Of a stretch of DNA of 9,457 nt, positions 1 to 6,760 are shown piece by piece. The position numbers and the translations under genes are program-made. Numbering within the stretch: the stretch's first letter is position 1; the number at the start of each line of letters is the position of its first letter. This DNA is from Oscillospiraceae bacterium (GTDB lineage: Bacteria; Bacillota; Clostridia; Christensenellales; Aristaeellaceae), in contig JAITDK010000092.1 in assembly GCA_031282605.1 (NCBI GenBank), positions 1 to 9,457 on the forward strand, in the 5' to 3' direction. The notes below the pieces were generated by a model. It was not told the DNA's origin. It did no database searches and saw only the letters and a list, made by a program, of their open reading frames with translations.

Positions 1-314
1 GGGAGGGGGTCGTGAGACCCCTTCCCGAAGGCGCGGATGCGCCGCGTCCCTGACCCTGCGAAGGGCTATCCGCCCTTTCGAATCCGGACCAGGCTTCGCC
101 TGGACCATCGTGATACACAATCTACCGGCTTCGGATTGCCGGTTGTACCTGGATAGTCTACCTCGTAACGCAACTCGTTCCCCCGTTCCCCCGTTCCAAG
201 CCCCGGAGGAGGTCGGGAGGGCGTGAGTTGAACGCGGTGAGGGCGCGCAGCACTCCTCCCGAAGTCGCCGCCGTGTATATCACCCGCCGAATTTATGTCA
301 GCTTTACTGCCTCC
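1..314. other. Gene-free GC-rich region with a chain of hairpins
   Basis: I see no supportable gene here. The region lies downstream of the spoIID terminator. It holds consecutive short inverted repeats: 1-11 with 16-26 (one wobble, GTGA loop), 30-34 with 39-43 (GGCGC/GCGCC), 61-66 with 72-77 (AAGGGC/GCCCTT), 89-94 with 98-103 (CCAGGC/GCCTGG, TTC loop) and 124-129 with 138-143 (ACCGGC/GCCGGT). An 8-base unit GTTCCCCC is repeated twice plus a partial copy at 177-197. GGAGGAG near 205 can pair with CTCCTCC near 252. No T-run follows these stems, so they do not look like terminators. It could be an intergenic repeat element or a structured RNA; the left end is cut by the window. Confidence 0.5.
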
Positions 315-343
315 AAAACAAACGCCGCGACCATGCCGCAGCG
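315..343 (-). terminator. Intrinsic terminator of the spoIID transcript
   Basis: On the minus strand, 15 bases after the spoIID stop codon, a 7-bp stem with one G-T wobble (CGCTGCG / CGCGGCG, 337-343 and 323-329) with a 7-base loop is followed by TTTGTTTT (315-322). Its position and U-rich tail fit a Rho-independent terminator closing the minus-strand operon. Confidence 0.75.
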
Positions 344-358
344 CCCGATCCATAGCCA

Positions 359-1345
359 TTACCACATCTTTACAATGCTTACATCCTTGAAGAAATGCTT
401 TACTATCTCCTCCGCCTTGACCCCGCTCTCCGCCATGCCGTACGCACCCCACTGCGACATGCCCACCCCGTGACCGTACCCTCTGCCCGACATGATGACC
501 GTGCCGTCTTCTAACTTCACCTCGTCAAGCAGCGTCGAACGCATCTCCGTGCTGCCTAGAGCTATGCGCAGCGTAGGGGCTTTCACCGCCTCGCCATTGA
601 TGTTCAGCGTCAGCGCGCGACCGGACTCACCCTTCTCGCCTATCTCTATGTTCTCCAGATCGCCGGATAGGTTCGCGGCTTCCATTACGGCCTCGGGGCT
701 GAACTGCGCTGTCCACTGCTTCGCGTCCTCGGGAGCGTCGCCGGACTCGTTACCCTCGGTCACAATGGTGTAAGGCGGCTCGCCGCCCGCGTAATCCAAT
801 CCTTCTTCGGCCAGCGCGGTCTTGCCACCCGAATGCGCGTGGAACCACGCGTATGGGAACTCGCCGCCTGAAACTAGAGCCATTCCTCGCGTTTCGTCGA
901 TCGCCTGTTGAATGCGCTCGTTGATCCCGCTCTTGTCGTAAGCCTGCGCTTCCTCTATATCTGTCGATACGTCCGCGCCCTCGTGCTTGGATTCCTTTTC
1001 GGTCATAAACCGCAGCGCGAACGTCCTGGCCAGTATAGCCTGCGCCTTGAGCGCCTCCATGGGCCAGTCGTTCCTCATCTCGCCCGCTAGCACGCCAGCA
1101 ATATACTCCTCGATCGGCGTTTTCTCGACCGATTCCGATTCCTTCACGTAGACGTTGATCACCGGTTCTTCGTCGTTGAACTCAGTGATCCTTGTGGGCA
1201 TCGGTGGCTTTTCACCCGCGCCGCCGTCCTCTACGCCTGTGGTGGGCGGCTGCTCAGCCGTCGTGCACGCGGTCAGCGCCAGTATAAGCGCCAGTGTCAG
1301 CGCCATTAACACATAACCGCCCTTGCCGTGATATGATGAAAACAT
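359..1345 (-). CDS. spoIID: SpoIID/LytB-family lytic transglycosylase, predicted lipoprotein
   Basis: A 328-residue SpoIID-domain protein. In the family, SpoIID is a septal peptidoglycan lytic transglycosylase that acts with SpoIIP and SpoIIM during engulfment of the forespore. Visible here: the motif EEYIAGVLAGEM around residues 79-90, with Glu89 at the place of the catalytic Glu88 of B. subtilis SpoIID; the following PMEALKAQAILARTFAL segment; FHAHSGGKT in mid-protein; and the C-terminal signature GYGHGVGMSQWGA at about 289-301. The N terminus has a hydrophobic stretch (about 11-26) ending in LTAC, a good lipobox with Cys27, so the protein is probably lipid-anchored outside the membrane rather than held by an uncleaved helix. 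The ATG at 1343-1345 is set by AAGGAGGG 6 bases upstream. It follows divIVA by 84 bases, possibly with its own control. The cysteines found in some clostridial SpoIID proteins in the FHSTCGG-like motif are absent. A vegetative LytB-like role is the main alternative. Confidence 0.9.
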   Translation of the reverse strand: MFSSYHGKGGYVLMALTLALILALTACTTAEQPPTTGVEDGGAGEKPPMPTRITEFNDEEPVINVYVKESESVEKTPIEEYIAGVLAGEMRNDWPMEALKAQAILARTFALRFMTEKESKHEGADVSTDIEEAQAYDKSGINERIQQAIDETRGMALVSGGEFPYAWFHAHSGGKTALAEEGLDYAGGEPPYTIVTEGNESGDAPEDAKQWTAQFSPEAVMEAANLSGDLENIEIGEKGESGRALTLNINGEAVKAPTLRIALGSTEMRSTLLDEVKLEDGTVIMSGRGYGHGVGMSQWGAYGMAESGVKAEEIVKHFFKDVSIVKMW

Positions 1346-1359
1346 AACAACCCTCCTTA

Positions 1360-1388
1360 GAATGGGTTTTCACGTAGCATACCCATTC
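1360..1388 (-). promoter_or_regulatory. Hairpin just upstream of the spoIID ribosome site
   Basis: A perfect 8-bp inverted repeat, GAATGGGT (1360-1367) and ACCCATTC (1381-1388) with a 13-base loop, ends 1 base before the AAGGAGGG of spoIID (1351-1358 on the minus strand). There is no T-run, so it is not a terminator. It could be an operator or an mRNA stem that affects translation or mRNA stability. Confidence 0.4.
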
Positions 1389-1429
1389 AAGGAAGGTTTA
1401 TACAGGGAACTTTGCAAGTCTTTCAGCAG

Positions 1430-1882
1430 TTACACTTCTTCCTTCAGCCAGCGCATTTGATCCTCGATAAGCCTGCGAAAGCTGGCCCTATAATCCGCCA
1501 CCTGCGCGCGAAGAGCGTCGTTCTCCGCGTTCAGCGCACTCTCTTCGGTACGCGCGCTGCGCATGATCTCGTCGGCCTCGTCGCGCGCCCCTCGCAGCGT
1601 ATCCTCGGCGCGCTTCTTCGCGTCGTTAATCGTATCGTCGCATACGCGCTGCGCGTTAAGCAGCATGATGCGCACCGTATCCTCGGATGGCATGACTCCG
1701 CTTGACGCGGATCCGGGCTGACGCCGCGCAGGTTCTGACCGCAGTGTGCGGATCTCCTTTTGCAGCTGCTCCAGCTCGTCCACTATCTCGTCCAGGAACC
1801 TATCGACCTCGTCCGGATCATAACCGTTGTTTGGAACGACCTGGAACTCTTTTTCCTCAATCATCTGGATCGTTACCGCCAC
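1430..1882 (-). CDS. divIVA: DivIVA-family cell-division/polarity protein
   Basis: A 150-residue DivIVA-domain protein. The family forms coiled-coil scaffolds at negatively curved membrane (septa and poles) and recruits division and chromosome-segregation factors. The N-terminal domain shows TIQMIEEKEF and GYDPDEVDRFLDEIVDEL (about residues 4-37), the family signature, followed by coiled coil to about 48, a short Pro/Ser linker (about 49-65), and a second coiled coil from about 67 to the end. The start is GTG at 1880-1882, supported by AGGAGG 8 bases upstream; the internal ATG at 1862-1864 has no ribosome site and would remove the conserved beginning. The residues aligned with the membrane-inserting Phe17-Arg18 of B. 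subtilis are Asn-Asn (PNNGYD). It is last in the ylm-type block, 47 bases after ylmH, and is shorter than many DivIVA proteins. Confidence 0.92.
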   Translation of the reverse strand: MAVTIQMIEEKEFQVVPNNGYDPDEVDRFLDEIVDELEQLQKEIRTLRSEPARRQPGSASSGVMPSEDTVRIMLLNAQRVCDDTINDAKKRAEDTLRGARDEADEIMRSARTEESALNAENDALRAQVADYRASFRRLIEDQMRWLKEEV

Positions 1883-1930
1883 AGACGCCGCCTCCTATTT
1901 TACTGTCACTATATCGTACTTTATCGCGCG

Positions 1931-2716
1931 TTATCGCGTCGTACATAACCATAATACGCAGAATCGTCCTTTTCGATTCACGCCCAGCTTTTCTTTCAAT
2001 ACCGCTCGACCCAAACCGCGAACGGACACCACCCCGCCTTCGTCCACTTGCGCGTCGGGTTTCAACTCCGGCAGATGGTTGAGGCGCACCTTGCCCTCGT
2101 GGATTATGCCCTGCGCCTGCGCACGCGATATCCTGAACGCTGACGCCACGCACGCGTCCAATCTGAACGACGGTATGGTATCGCGCAGTTCGCGGCGCGG
2201 TTCCGCTTGATCGGGAATCGCCGACGATGGGTCGGGTTCAATCGAGCATTTGAGCGCCGCGCGTCCCGCCGACGTCAGCGTCATAACGACATAATCCGCC
2301 AGTTCGGACAAACAGAATAGCAGCGCGTATCCGCCGCCCATCACAACATCGCCGAATCTCGCCCTATCCTGCACAATCGCCAGTGACGCGCCCAGCAGAT
2401 CCCTGTGCGCTGGACTGCCATACGCCGCCGCCCATGCCGCTCGCACACACGCTATCGGCCAGTCAAGAGTCGCAGACGCGCCTTCATCTATATAACCACG
2501 CGGGAATAACGCCCCGATCCGCCGTTCCGCATTGTCATATCCGCCCCAAAACTCGACGGCGACACCCGCTTCCCGCGCAATTCTCGCCGCTTTGGACTGC
2601 TGTGCGGGATCAAGGAAGCGCGTAAACACCGCCTCGCCGCGACTGTCCGCGCGTTTGGCCAACTCCGCTAACCGGCGCTCGACGGAATCGACGGCCTCGC
2701 GATGACCGTTATCCAT
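1931..2716 (-). CDS. ylmH: YlmH-family S4-domain RNA-binding protein
   Basis: About 261 residues, close to the usual family length. YlmH proteins have an N-terminal nucleotidyl-fold region and a C-terminal S4 domain that binds structured RNA; B. subtilis YlmH has been linked to rescue of stalled ribosomes and the gene sits in the division cluster. Visible: FTRFLDPAQQ near residue 35, a GGYDNAERR-like segment near 60, and a C-terminal S4 signature RLDACVASAFRISRAQAQG ... GKVRLN ... VVSVRGLGRA (about 185-240). I prefer the ATG at 2714-2716, with TTAGGG 6 bases upstream, over the TTG 6 bases further out (2720-2722). It begins 36 bases after the yggT stop and is followed by divIVA after 48 bases. 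The last residues after KGRFCV are an unusual hydrophobic tail ending LCTTR. Confidence 0.9.
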   Translation of the reverse strand: MDNGHREAVDSVERRLAELAKRADSRGEAVFTRFLDPAQQSKAARIAREAGVAVEFWGGYDNAERRIGALFPRGYIDEGASATLDWPIACVRAAWAAAYGSPAHRDLLGASLAIVQDRARFGDVVMGGGYALLFCLSELADYVVMTLTSAGRAALKCSIEPDPSSAIPDQAEPRRELRDTIPSFRLDACVASAFRISRAQAQGIIHEGKVRLNHLPELKPDAQVDEGGVVSVRGLGRAVLKEKLGVNRKGRFCVLWLCTTR

Positions 2717-2752
2717 CCGCAACCCTAACGCCCTGACCCGACTCGCTCAAGT

Positions 2753-3046
2753 TCACGACACCAGCCATAGCAGACACGCGCGGACGGCCTGAAGCAGCAG
2801 CAGCGCGATCAGCGGAGACACGTCAATCGGCAGCCGCGTAAGCACGCCCTTCACGGCGCCGTTCAGTCGCTTGTTTAGGAACCGCCGTAGTGGATCAAGG
2901 AGGGGATCCAGGGCTCGCGAGACATACTTCGCGATCGGATGCTTTGGCGGCAGCAGCCACATAACCGCGAAATCGACAACCATGGCGAACGCCAACACCT
3001 GTACAAACAGCGCCATGCCCCTGACTATCGCACGCAACCACAACAT
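2753..3046 (-). CDS. yggT: YggT/YlmG-family small membrane protein
   Basis: A 97-residue protein with two predicted membrane helices, about residues 8-32 and 76-96, separated by an amphipathic basic loop with the DPLLDPLRRFL motif (47-57) that is typical of YggT proteins. The family's precise activity is not settled; in Firmicutes the gene is carried between sepF and ylmH, as here, and homologues have been linked to membrane, nucleoid or plastid division. It starts at ATG 3044-3046, 12 bases after the sepF stop. The ribosome site is weak (CGGGCG), so translation may depend on coupling to sepF. Confidence 0.88.
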   Translation of the reverse strand: MLWLRAIVRGMALFVQVLAFAMVVDFAVMWLLPPKHPIAKYVSRALDPLLDPLRRFLNKRLNGAVKGVLTRLPIDVSPLIALLLLQAVRACLLWLVS

Positions 3047-3058
3047 AGACGCGCCCGA

Positions 3059-3799
3059 TTATGACTGCGCGACCGCGGCCTGATACCGCGAGGCGGTCTG
3101 ACTGTCTGAACTGGAGACCTCCACGTTCGCCGGCGCGAACAGATAGTTTCTGTGTGAAACGCGCTGCACGTGCCCGCCTATGGCGTACGCCGCGCCTCCT
3201 AGCATATCTATTACGCGCTGGCACTGCGCGTCGTCTATCGATTCGCAGTTAAGGATGACGCTGCGCTCCTCTAACACGTAACCGATGATCTGCTGCGCGT
3301 CGTCCTTGCGCCGGACATACACAATGATCTCGCTGTGCCGGGAGGCGGACGAAGCCGCGCTGGAGCCGCTCGCGCCCGACCCGCTTGTATACCCCGCCGA
3401 AGATCCGACCGACGCCGCTGGCGACCCGTATGAATCGCGCGCTGACGAACCGGCGTTGCCGCGCGGCGGCATCTGCACAACGTTATCGATTGGTGAGCGC
3501 CTGGGAGGGATGTAGTCTGCCGAACCGGACAATCCGGACGCACTGGACGATCCATATCCCGAACTGCCGGATGAGCCGTAACCCGAGCGCGGAGCTGTCT
3601 TGCGCCCGCCCGCGCCGCTCGAACCCGCCGAGCGCGCTGAATATCCATTTGATCGGCCCGCATTCCTATACGGCTCGTCCTGCGCGAACTCGTCGTCGGC
3701 GTAAGGCTCGTCATAGTCGTCGTAATCATCCTGGGCCCGGTCCTCGGGATACAGGCCTATGGCTGATCCCAGCCGGTGTAACATCTCCCCAAGCGACAT
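3059..3799 (-). CDS. sepF: SepF, FtsZ-ring membrane anchor, with long low-complexity linker
   Basis: SepF polymerises into rings, binds the FtsZ C-terminal peptide and anchors FtsZ to the membrane through an N-terminal amphipathic helix. Visible: a short N-terminal helix (MSLGEMLHRLGSAIGLY, 1-17), an acidic Asp/Tyr stretch (about 22-45), a Ser/Gly/Ala/Tyr-rich linker of about 100 residues (48-155) interrupted by SPIDNVVQM (102-110), and the SepF core (about 156-230) from SEIIVYVRRKDDAQQI to NYLFAPANVEV. At 246 residues it is much longer than the typical roughly 150, all due to the linker. The start is the ATG at 3797-3799, with AAGGGGG 8 bases upstream. The longer frame to 3850 would overlap the yggS end and lacks a ribosome site. 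It begins 13 bases after the yggS stop. Confidence 0.92.
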   Translation of the reverse strand: MSLGEMLHRLGSAIGLYPEDRAQDDYDDYDEPYADDEFAQDEPYRNAGRSNGYSARSAGSSGAGGRKTAPRSGYGSSGSSGYGSSSASGLSGSADYIPPRRSPIDNVVQMPPRGNAGSSARDSYGSPAASVGSSAGYTSGSGASGSSAASSASRHSEIIVYVRRKDDAQQIIGYVLEERSVILNCESIDDAQCQRVIDMLGGAAYAIGGHVQRVSHRNYLFAPANVEVSSSDSQTASRYQAAVAQS

Positions 3800-3812
3800 G
3801 TCCGGATCCCCC

Positions 3813-4598
3813 TTAACGTATTTCATCCGACACGCGGACGCGCGGGCCAAAGATCGCGCTGCCCAGTCGAACCATCGTTGCGCCTTCCCGCGCGGCTATC
3901 ATGGCGTCCCCCGTCATGCCCATCGACAGATGCGTCATGCTAACGCCCGCTATGGACTCTGCGCGCAGCTGATCAAACAACTGACGCATCCGCCGGAACA
4001 GCGAACACAGCAACCCCTCGTCATCCGACGCAGGCAATACCGCCATTAACCCCTCTACCCGCAGGTTGGGCAATCGCGCGAACGCGCGTACGGCGTCCAT
4101 GGTTCCCTCTGGCGACACTCCGCCCTTTTGCACCTCTTGGCCTATGTTGACCTGAACCAGGCAATGGGCGATTATATCCCGCTTGCCGGCCTGGCGGTCA
4201 ATCTCGTTTGCAAGATCGATCCGGTCCAGCGACTGGATCAATGTGACCCTCCCTATTATATCGACAACCTTGTTGGTTTGCAACCGTCCAATCATATGAA
4301 TCGGCAGATTATCGAATGATTCGACTCGACAATCGACGGCATGCGCTATTTTTCCACGAATCTCCTGAGCGCGGTTTTCGCCGATTCCGATGATCAGATC
4401 GCGCGGCAGCAGCGCTATGCGTTCGACAGGAATCGTCTTTGTGACGGCCAACAGTCCCGGCGGATTATCCGGGTCTCGCGCGTTCAGCTTGAGCATGGCG
4501 TTAATGGCGCGGACGCGATCACGAAGCTCGCCGCGCTCGTCCAACGGCGGCTCCTCGCCGCCTGTGAATCTAGCCGTTTGATTGGATTCGTCGCCCAA
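3813..4598 (-). CDS. yggS: YggS/YlmE-family PLP homeostasis protein
   Basis: A 261-residue member of the fold-type III PLP-binding YggS/PROSC family. These proteins bind pyridoxal phosphate without known enzymatic turnover and control PLP and amino-acid homeostasis; ylmE is the division-cluster member in Firmicutes. Visible: LLAVTKTIP with the likely PLP lysine Lys54, GENRAQEIRGK, HMIGRLQTNKV, VQVNIGQEVQKGG, and the C-terminal signature THLSMGMTGD ... AAREGATMVRLGSAIFG. The start is TTG at 4596-4598, supported by AAGGAGG 7 bases upstream; no in-frame ATG lies nearby. An N-terminal extension of about 20 polar residues precedes the domain. The gene begins 41 bases after the hlyD-like stop and leads into sepF. 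Confidence 0.93.
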   Translation of the reverse strand: MGDESNQTARFTGGEEPPLDERGELRDRVRAINAMLKLNARDPDNPPGLLAVTKTIPVERIALLPRDLIIGIGENRAQEIRGKIAHAVDCRVESFDNLPIHMIGRLQTNKVVDIIGRVTLIQSLDRIDLANEIDRQAGKRDIIAHCLVQVNIGQEVQKGGVSPEGTMDAVRAFARLPNLRVEGLMAVLPASDDEGLLCSLFRRMRQLFDQLRAESIAGVSMTHLSMGMTGDAMIAAREGATMVRLGSAIFGPRVRVSDEIR

Positions 4599-4639
4599 CG
4601 GTAGTCCTCCTTAATCGGGGTTAACTTAATTGGGTCGCC

Positions 4640-5923
4640 TTAGTTCACTTTGAATCTGCGGATGCGCTGGCCTTCCATTAAGGCTCCGCTCTGCACCGGC
4701 AGGACGATCGCGTCCTTCGCGTCGCTCGTCAGCACTGTTACCGGGATGAATACCGCGGGTGTCGTATCCAGCACCACACCGACCTGCCCGTCCTGCGTAT
4801 ACAGCGCGTCCGCCGGTATGAGCAGCCCTCTCACCGCTATCTCGCCCACAGTCGCCTTCGTCTTGCGCAGATCCAGCACCGGCTGAACATCCGCGTCGAT
4901 ATAGAACCGCACTAGCAACTCCCCGCCCGTGCGGGTCGTCGTCGTCACGCGCGCGTCGTAGATCGTGCCGCCCAGCCCGTCCAGCGCAATCTTGAATACC
5001 TCGTCCGGCTGCGGCTTCCAATTTTTATCCGTGGTCAGCGCGGCGACGTAGAACCCGCGCGGCTCCACCAGTTTGTAAACGCGGGTGCGCGCGCGTTCCG
5101 CGGCGGTTTGCTCGGGCGGCGCGCCGTTCCACACGCTGCGCGCCGCAGCGGGGGTCAGCGCCTCTATCGTCCCGCCGGAGAGCATCCGTTCATACCCGTC
5201 AGGGTAGAAACTGACTATCGCCTGGTGATCCGCTATATAGGTGATAGTCCAGCTCTCGATGCGTTTGCGCAGCGTCTTTTCCTCGTCGGCGTAGCGGTTC
5301 AGCACGGTGTCGTTGGGGAATTTCTGCCTCAGGTACGTCTGCCGTTCGGTCATCACGCGATCAAGCTGGCGTTTCAACGACAGCAGCGACGATGAGCCGC
5401 CGCTCGTTCCCTGCGCCGCTTTGCGGATCTGGATCACCAATATGTCGATGGCGTCGTCCAGCGCCGTCAGCCGTGAATCGGGGTACGTGCTCTGATTCAG
5501 CAGTTGCTGGTAATACTTCTTGACCTCGTCTATCTGCCGGTTCAGGCTGTTCACGTCCGACTGGTTGTAAGCGGACGAGTAAGCCTGGGCGATCTGGGTG
5601 CCGCGAGTTACCTGCGCGCCGTTGTCGGCGATGTACTTCAAGCCCGTCGCGCTGTCGGTATCGATCAACTGCTCGTTGCGGATGATCACGGCGTCCACCG
5701 GATACGTGCGTCCCGCCTGTCCCGCCGCGACGATGGCCGTACGGTTCAGCGTCGACTGGCTCAGTTGCCAAACGAGAACGCCCGTCAACGCGAACGCCAA
5801 CAACAGTATAACGCCGCCCAGGCGCGGCGATGATTTTCTGCGCCTGTTTGCCGCCATGCTGCGCGGCGGCGGTCTGCGGCTGGAAGAGCCGCGCCGCGCC
5901 GAGCGGGTGGGTTCACGGTTCAT
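4640..5923 (-). CDS. HlyD-like membrane-anchored protein of the division cluster
   Basis: A 427-residue protein with an Arg/Ser/Pro-rich cytoplasmic N terminus (1-34), one membrane helix (about 35-53, GGVILLLAFALTGVLVW) and a large extracytoplasmic part. The layout resembles HlyD-type periplasmic adaptors: a first beta/barrel half (about 65-115, with a lipoyl-like GLKYIADNGAQVTRGTQIAQ segment), a Gln/Leu-rich coiled coil (about 118-225), and a C-terminal beta domain (about 280-425) containing RGLLIPADALYTQDGQVGVV, the sort of segment seen in HlyD membrane-fusion proteins. No ABC transporter gene is next to it, so an efflux role is not supported by context; a structural or cell-envelope role linked to division is an inference. 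ATG 5921-5923 follows GGGAGG by 9 bases. It sits 92 bases after the sigma factor gene and begins the division block. Confidence 0.8.
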   Translation of the reverse strand: MNREPTRSARRGSSSRRPPPRSMAANRRRKSSPRLGGVILLLAFALTGVLVWQLSQSTLNRTAIVAAGQAGRTYPVDAVIIRNEQLIDTDSATGLKYIADNGAQVTRGTQIAQAYSSAYNQSDVNSLNRQIDEVKKYYQQLLNQSTYPDSRLTALDDAIDILVIQIRKAAQGTSGGSSSLLSLKRQLDRVMTERQTYLRQKFPNDTVLNRYADEEKTLRKRIESWTITYIADHQAIVSFYPDGYERMLSGGTIEALTPAAARSVWNGAPPEQTAAERARTRVYKLVEPRGFYVAALTTDKNWKPQPDEVFKIALDGLGGTIYDARVTTTTRTGGELLVRFYIDADVQPVLDLRKTKATVGEIAVRGLLIPADALYTQDGQVGVVLDTTPAVFIPVTVLTSDAKDAIVLPVQSGALMEGQRIRRFKVN

Positions 5924-5967
5924 CCGATATGGCCTCCCGATCAGATGTCAGCGTCCATAGCCTCCAT

Positions 5968-5996
5968 ATAATAACGATTCAATACGCCGTTCCCAT
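5968..5996 (-). promoter_or_regulatory. Possible weak promoter before the hlyD-like gene
   Basis: In the 92-base AT-richer gap on the minus strand, TATTAT (5968-5973; 5 of 6 bases of a sigma-A -10 box) lies 17 bases after ATGGGA (5991-5996; 3 of 6 bases of -35). The -35 match is poor. A transcript starting here would carry the whole division block independently of the sigma factor gene. No terminator is visible after the sigma gene, so read-through is equally possible. Confidence 0.25.
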
Positions 5997-6015
5997 TAAC
6001 TATAATATAACTTGA

Positions 6016-6756
6016 TTATTTATCCAGCATCTCGTTGCGCAGATTCTCCAGTATACGCCGCTCCATGCGCGACACCTGCATCTGGCTCGCGCCGATGCGC
6101 AGCGCCGTCGCGCGCTGGCTATACTGTTCGGCGAACCGCAGCTCCAGCAGCTTGCGCTCGCCGGGCGGCAGCTTCTTCAGCGTGATGGCGAGCTGATCGT
6201 ATTCCTCGACGCGCTCAAAGCCGGTTTCATCCGCGGCGAGGAGATCCCCCAGAGTCACGGGATCGCCGCCGTTGGCATTGACGGAAGGAGCGTCCAGCGA
6301 CAACGCGGATGTCGCGCGGCGGGATTCGATAATATCAAGCGCATCGTCTTCAGTCAGATTAAGTTCCAGCGCTATCTCGGCCACGCTGGGTTCGCGTCCC
6401 AGCCGAACGGACATCCTGTCCCGGGCGTCCAGGAGTTTAGCGTATAGCTCGGAATTCCGCCGGGGCATACGCAGCGCGCGCGATTTATCGCGGAAGTAGT
6501 TGCGCACAGCCCCCGCCATTGTAGGACCGGCGAACGCGGCAAACCCCGCGCCTTGATCGCCGTCATACCGCTCGATCGCGCCGATCAGCGCCAGCGAAGC
6601 CACCTGCATCAGATCGTCGAACTCTACGCCGCGTCCGGAGAATCGCCGCGCGACTGTCCGCGCCAAATACAGGTAGTGTTCCGCCAGTGCGTTCCGCTCA
6701 TTCAAGCCACGCGTCTCACGGTACTCGATCCACAGCGCCGAAAGATCGTAAGCCAT
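6016..6756 (-). CDS. SigB/SigF/SigG-type RNA polymerase sigma factor
   Basis: A 246-residue group 3 sigma-70 factor. It carries region 2 (EHYLYLARTVARRFSGRGVE, then DDLMQVASLALIGAIERYD and FAGPTMAGAVRNYFRD), a region 3 segment with LGREPSVAEIALELNL, and region 4 with a helix-turn-helix (LPPGERKLLELRF ... ALRIGASQMQVSRMERRIL). The SQMQVSR recognition helix and overall length match the SigB/SigF/SigG group, which controls stress or sporulation genes and is held by an RsbW/SpoIIAB-type anti-sigma. That partner is the gene just upstream. I take the ATG at 6754-6756, 4 bases after the upstream stop, so translation is likely coupled; a GTG at 6769-6771 overlapping that stop is an alternative, and neither has a clear ribosome site. 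Whether this is a general-stress factor or a forespore factor cannot be decided from the sequence; there is no spoIIAA gene, which argues against the classical spoIIA operon. Confidence 0.88.
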   Translation of the reverse strand: MAYDLSALWIEYRETRGLNERNALAEHYLYLARTVARRFSGRGVEFDDLMQVASLALIGAIERYDGDQGAGFAAFAGPTMAGAVRNYFRDKSRALRMPRRNSELYAKLLDARDRMSVRLGREPSVAEIALELNLTEDDALDIIESRRATSALSLDAPSVNANGGDPVTLGDLLAADETGFERVEEYDQLAITLKKLPPGERKLLELRFAEQYSQRATALRIGASQMQVSRMERRILENLRNEMLDK

Positions 6757-6760
6757 ATGT

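Noticed and set aside
76..90. tRNA T-arm-like TTTCGAATCC
   Set aside because: The flanking bases do not form a 5-bp T-stem and no cloverleaf can be built around it on either strand.
228..473. Open frames on the plus strand within and before spoIID
   Set aside because: They are shadows of the minus-strand gene and of its GC-rich downstream region, without ribosome sites or motifs.
3800..3850. N-terminal extension of sepF to a TTG at 3848-3850
   Set aside because: It would overlap the yggS end, has no ribosome site and adds residues before the conserved amphipathic helix.
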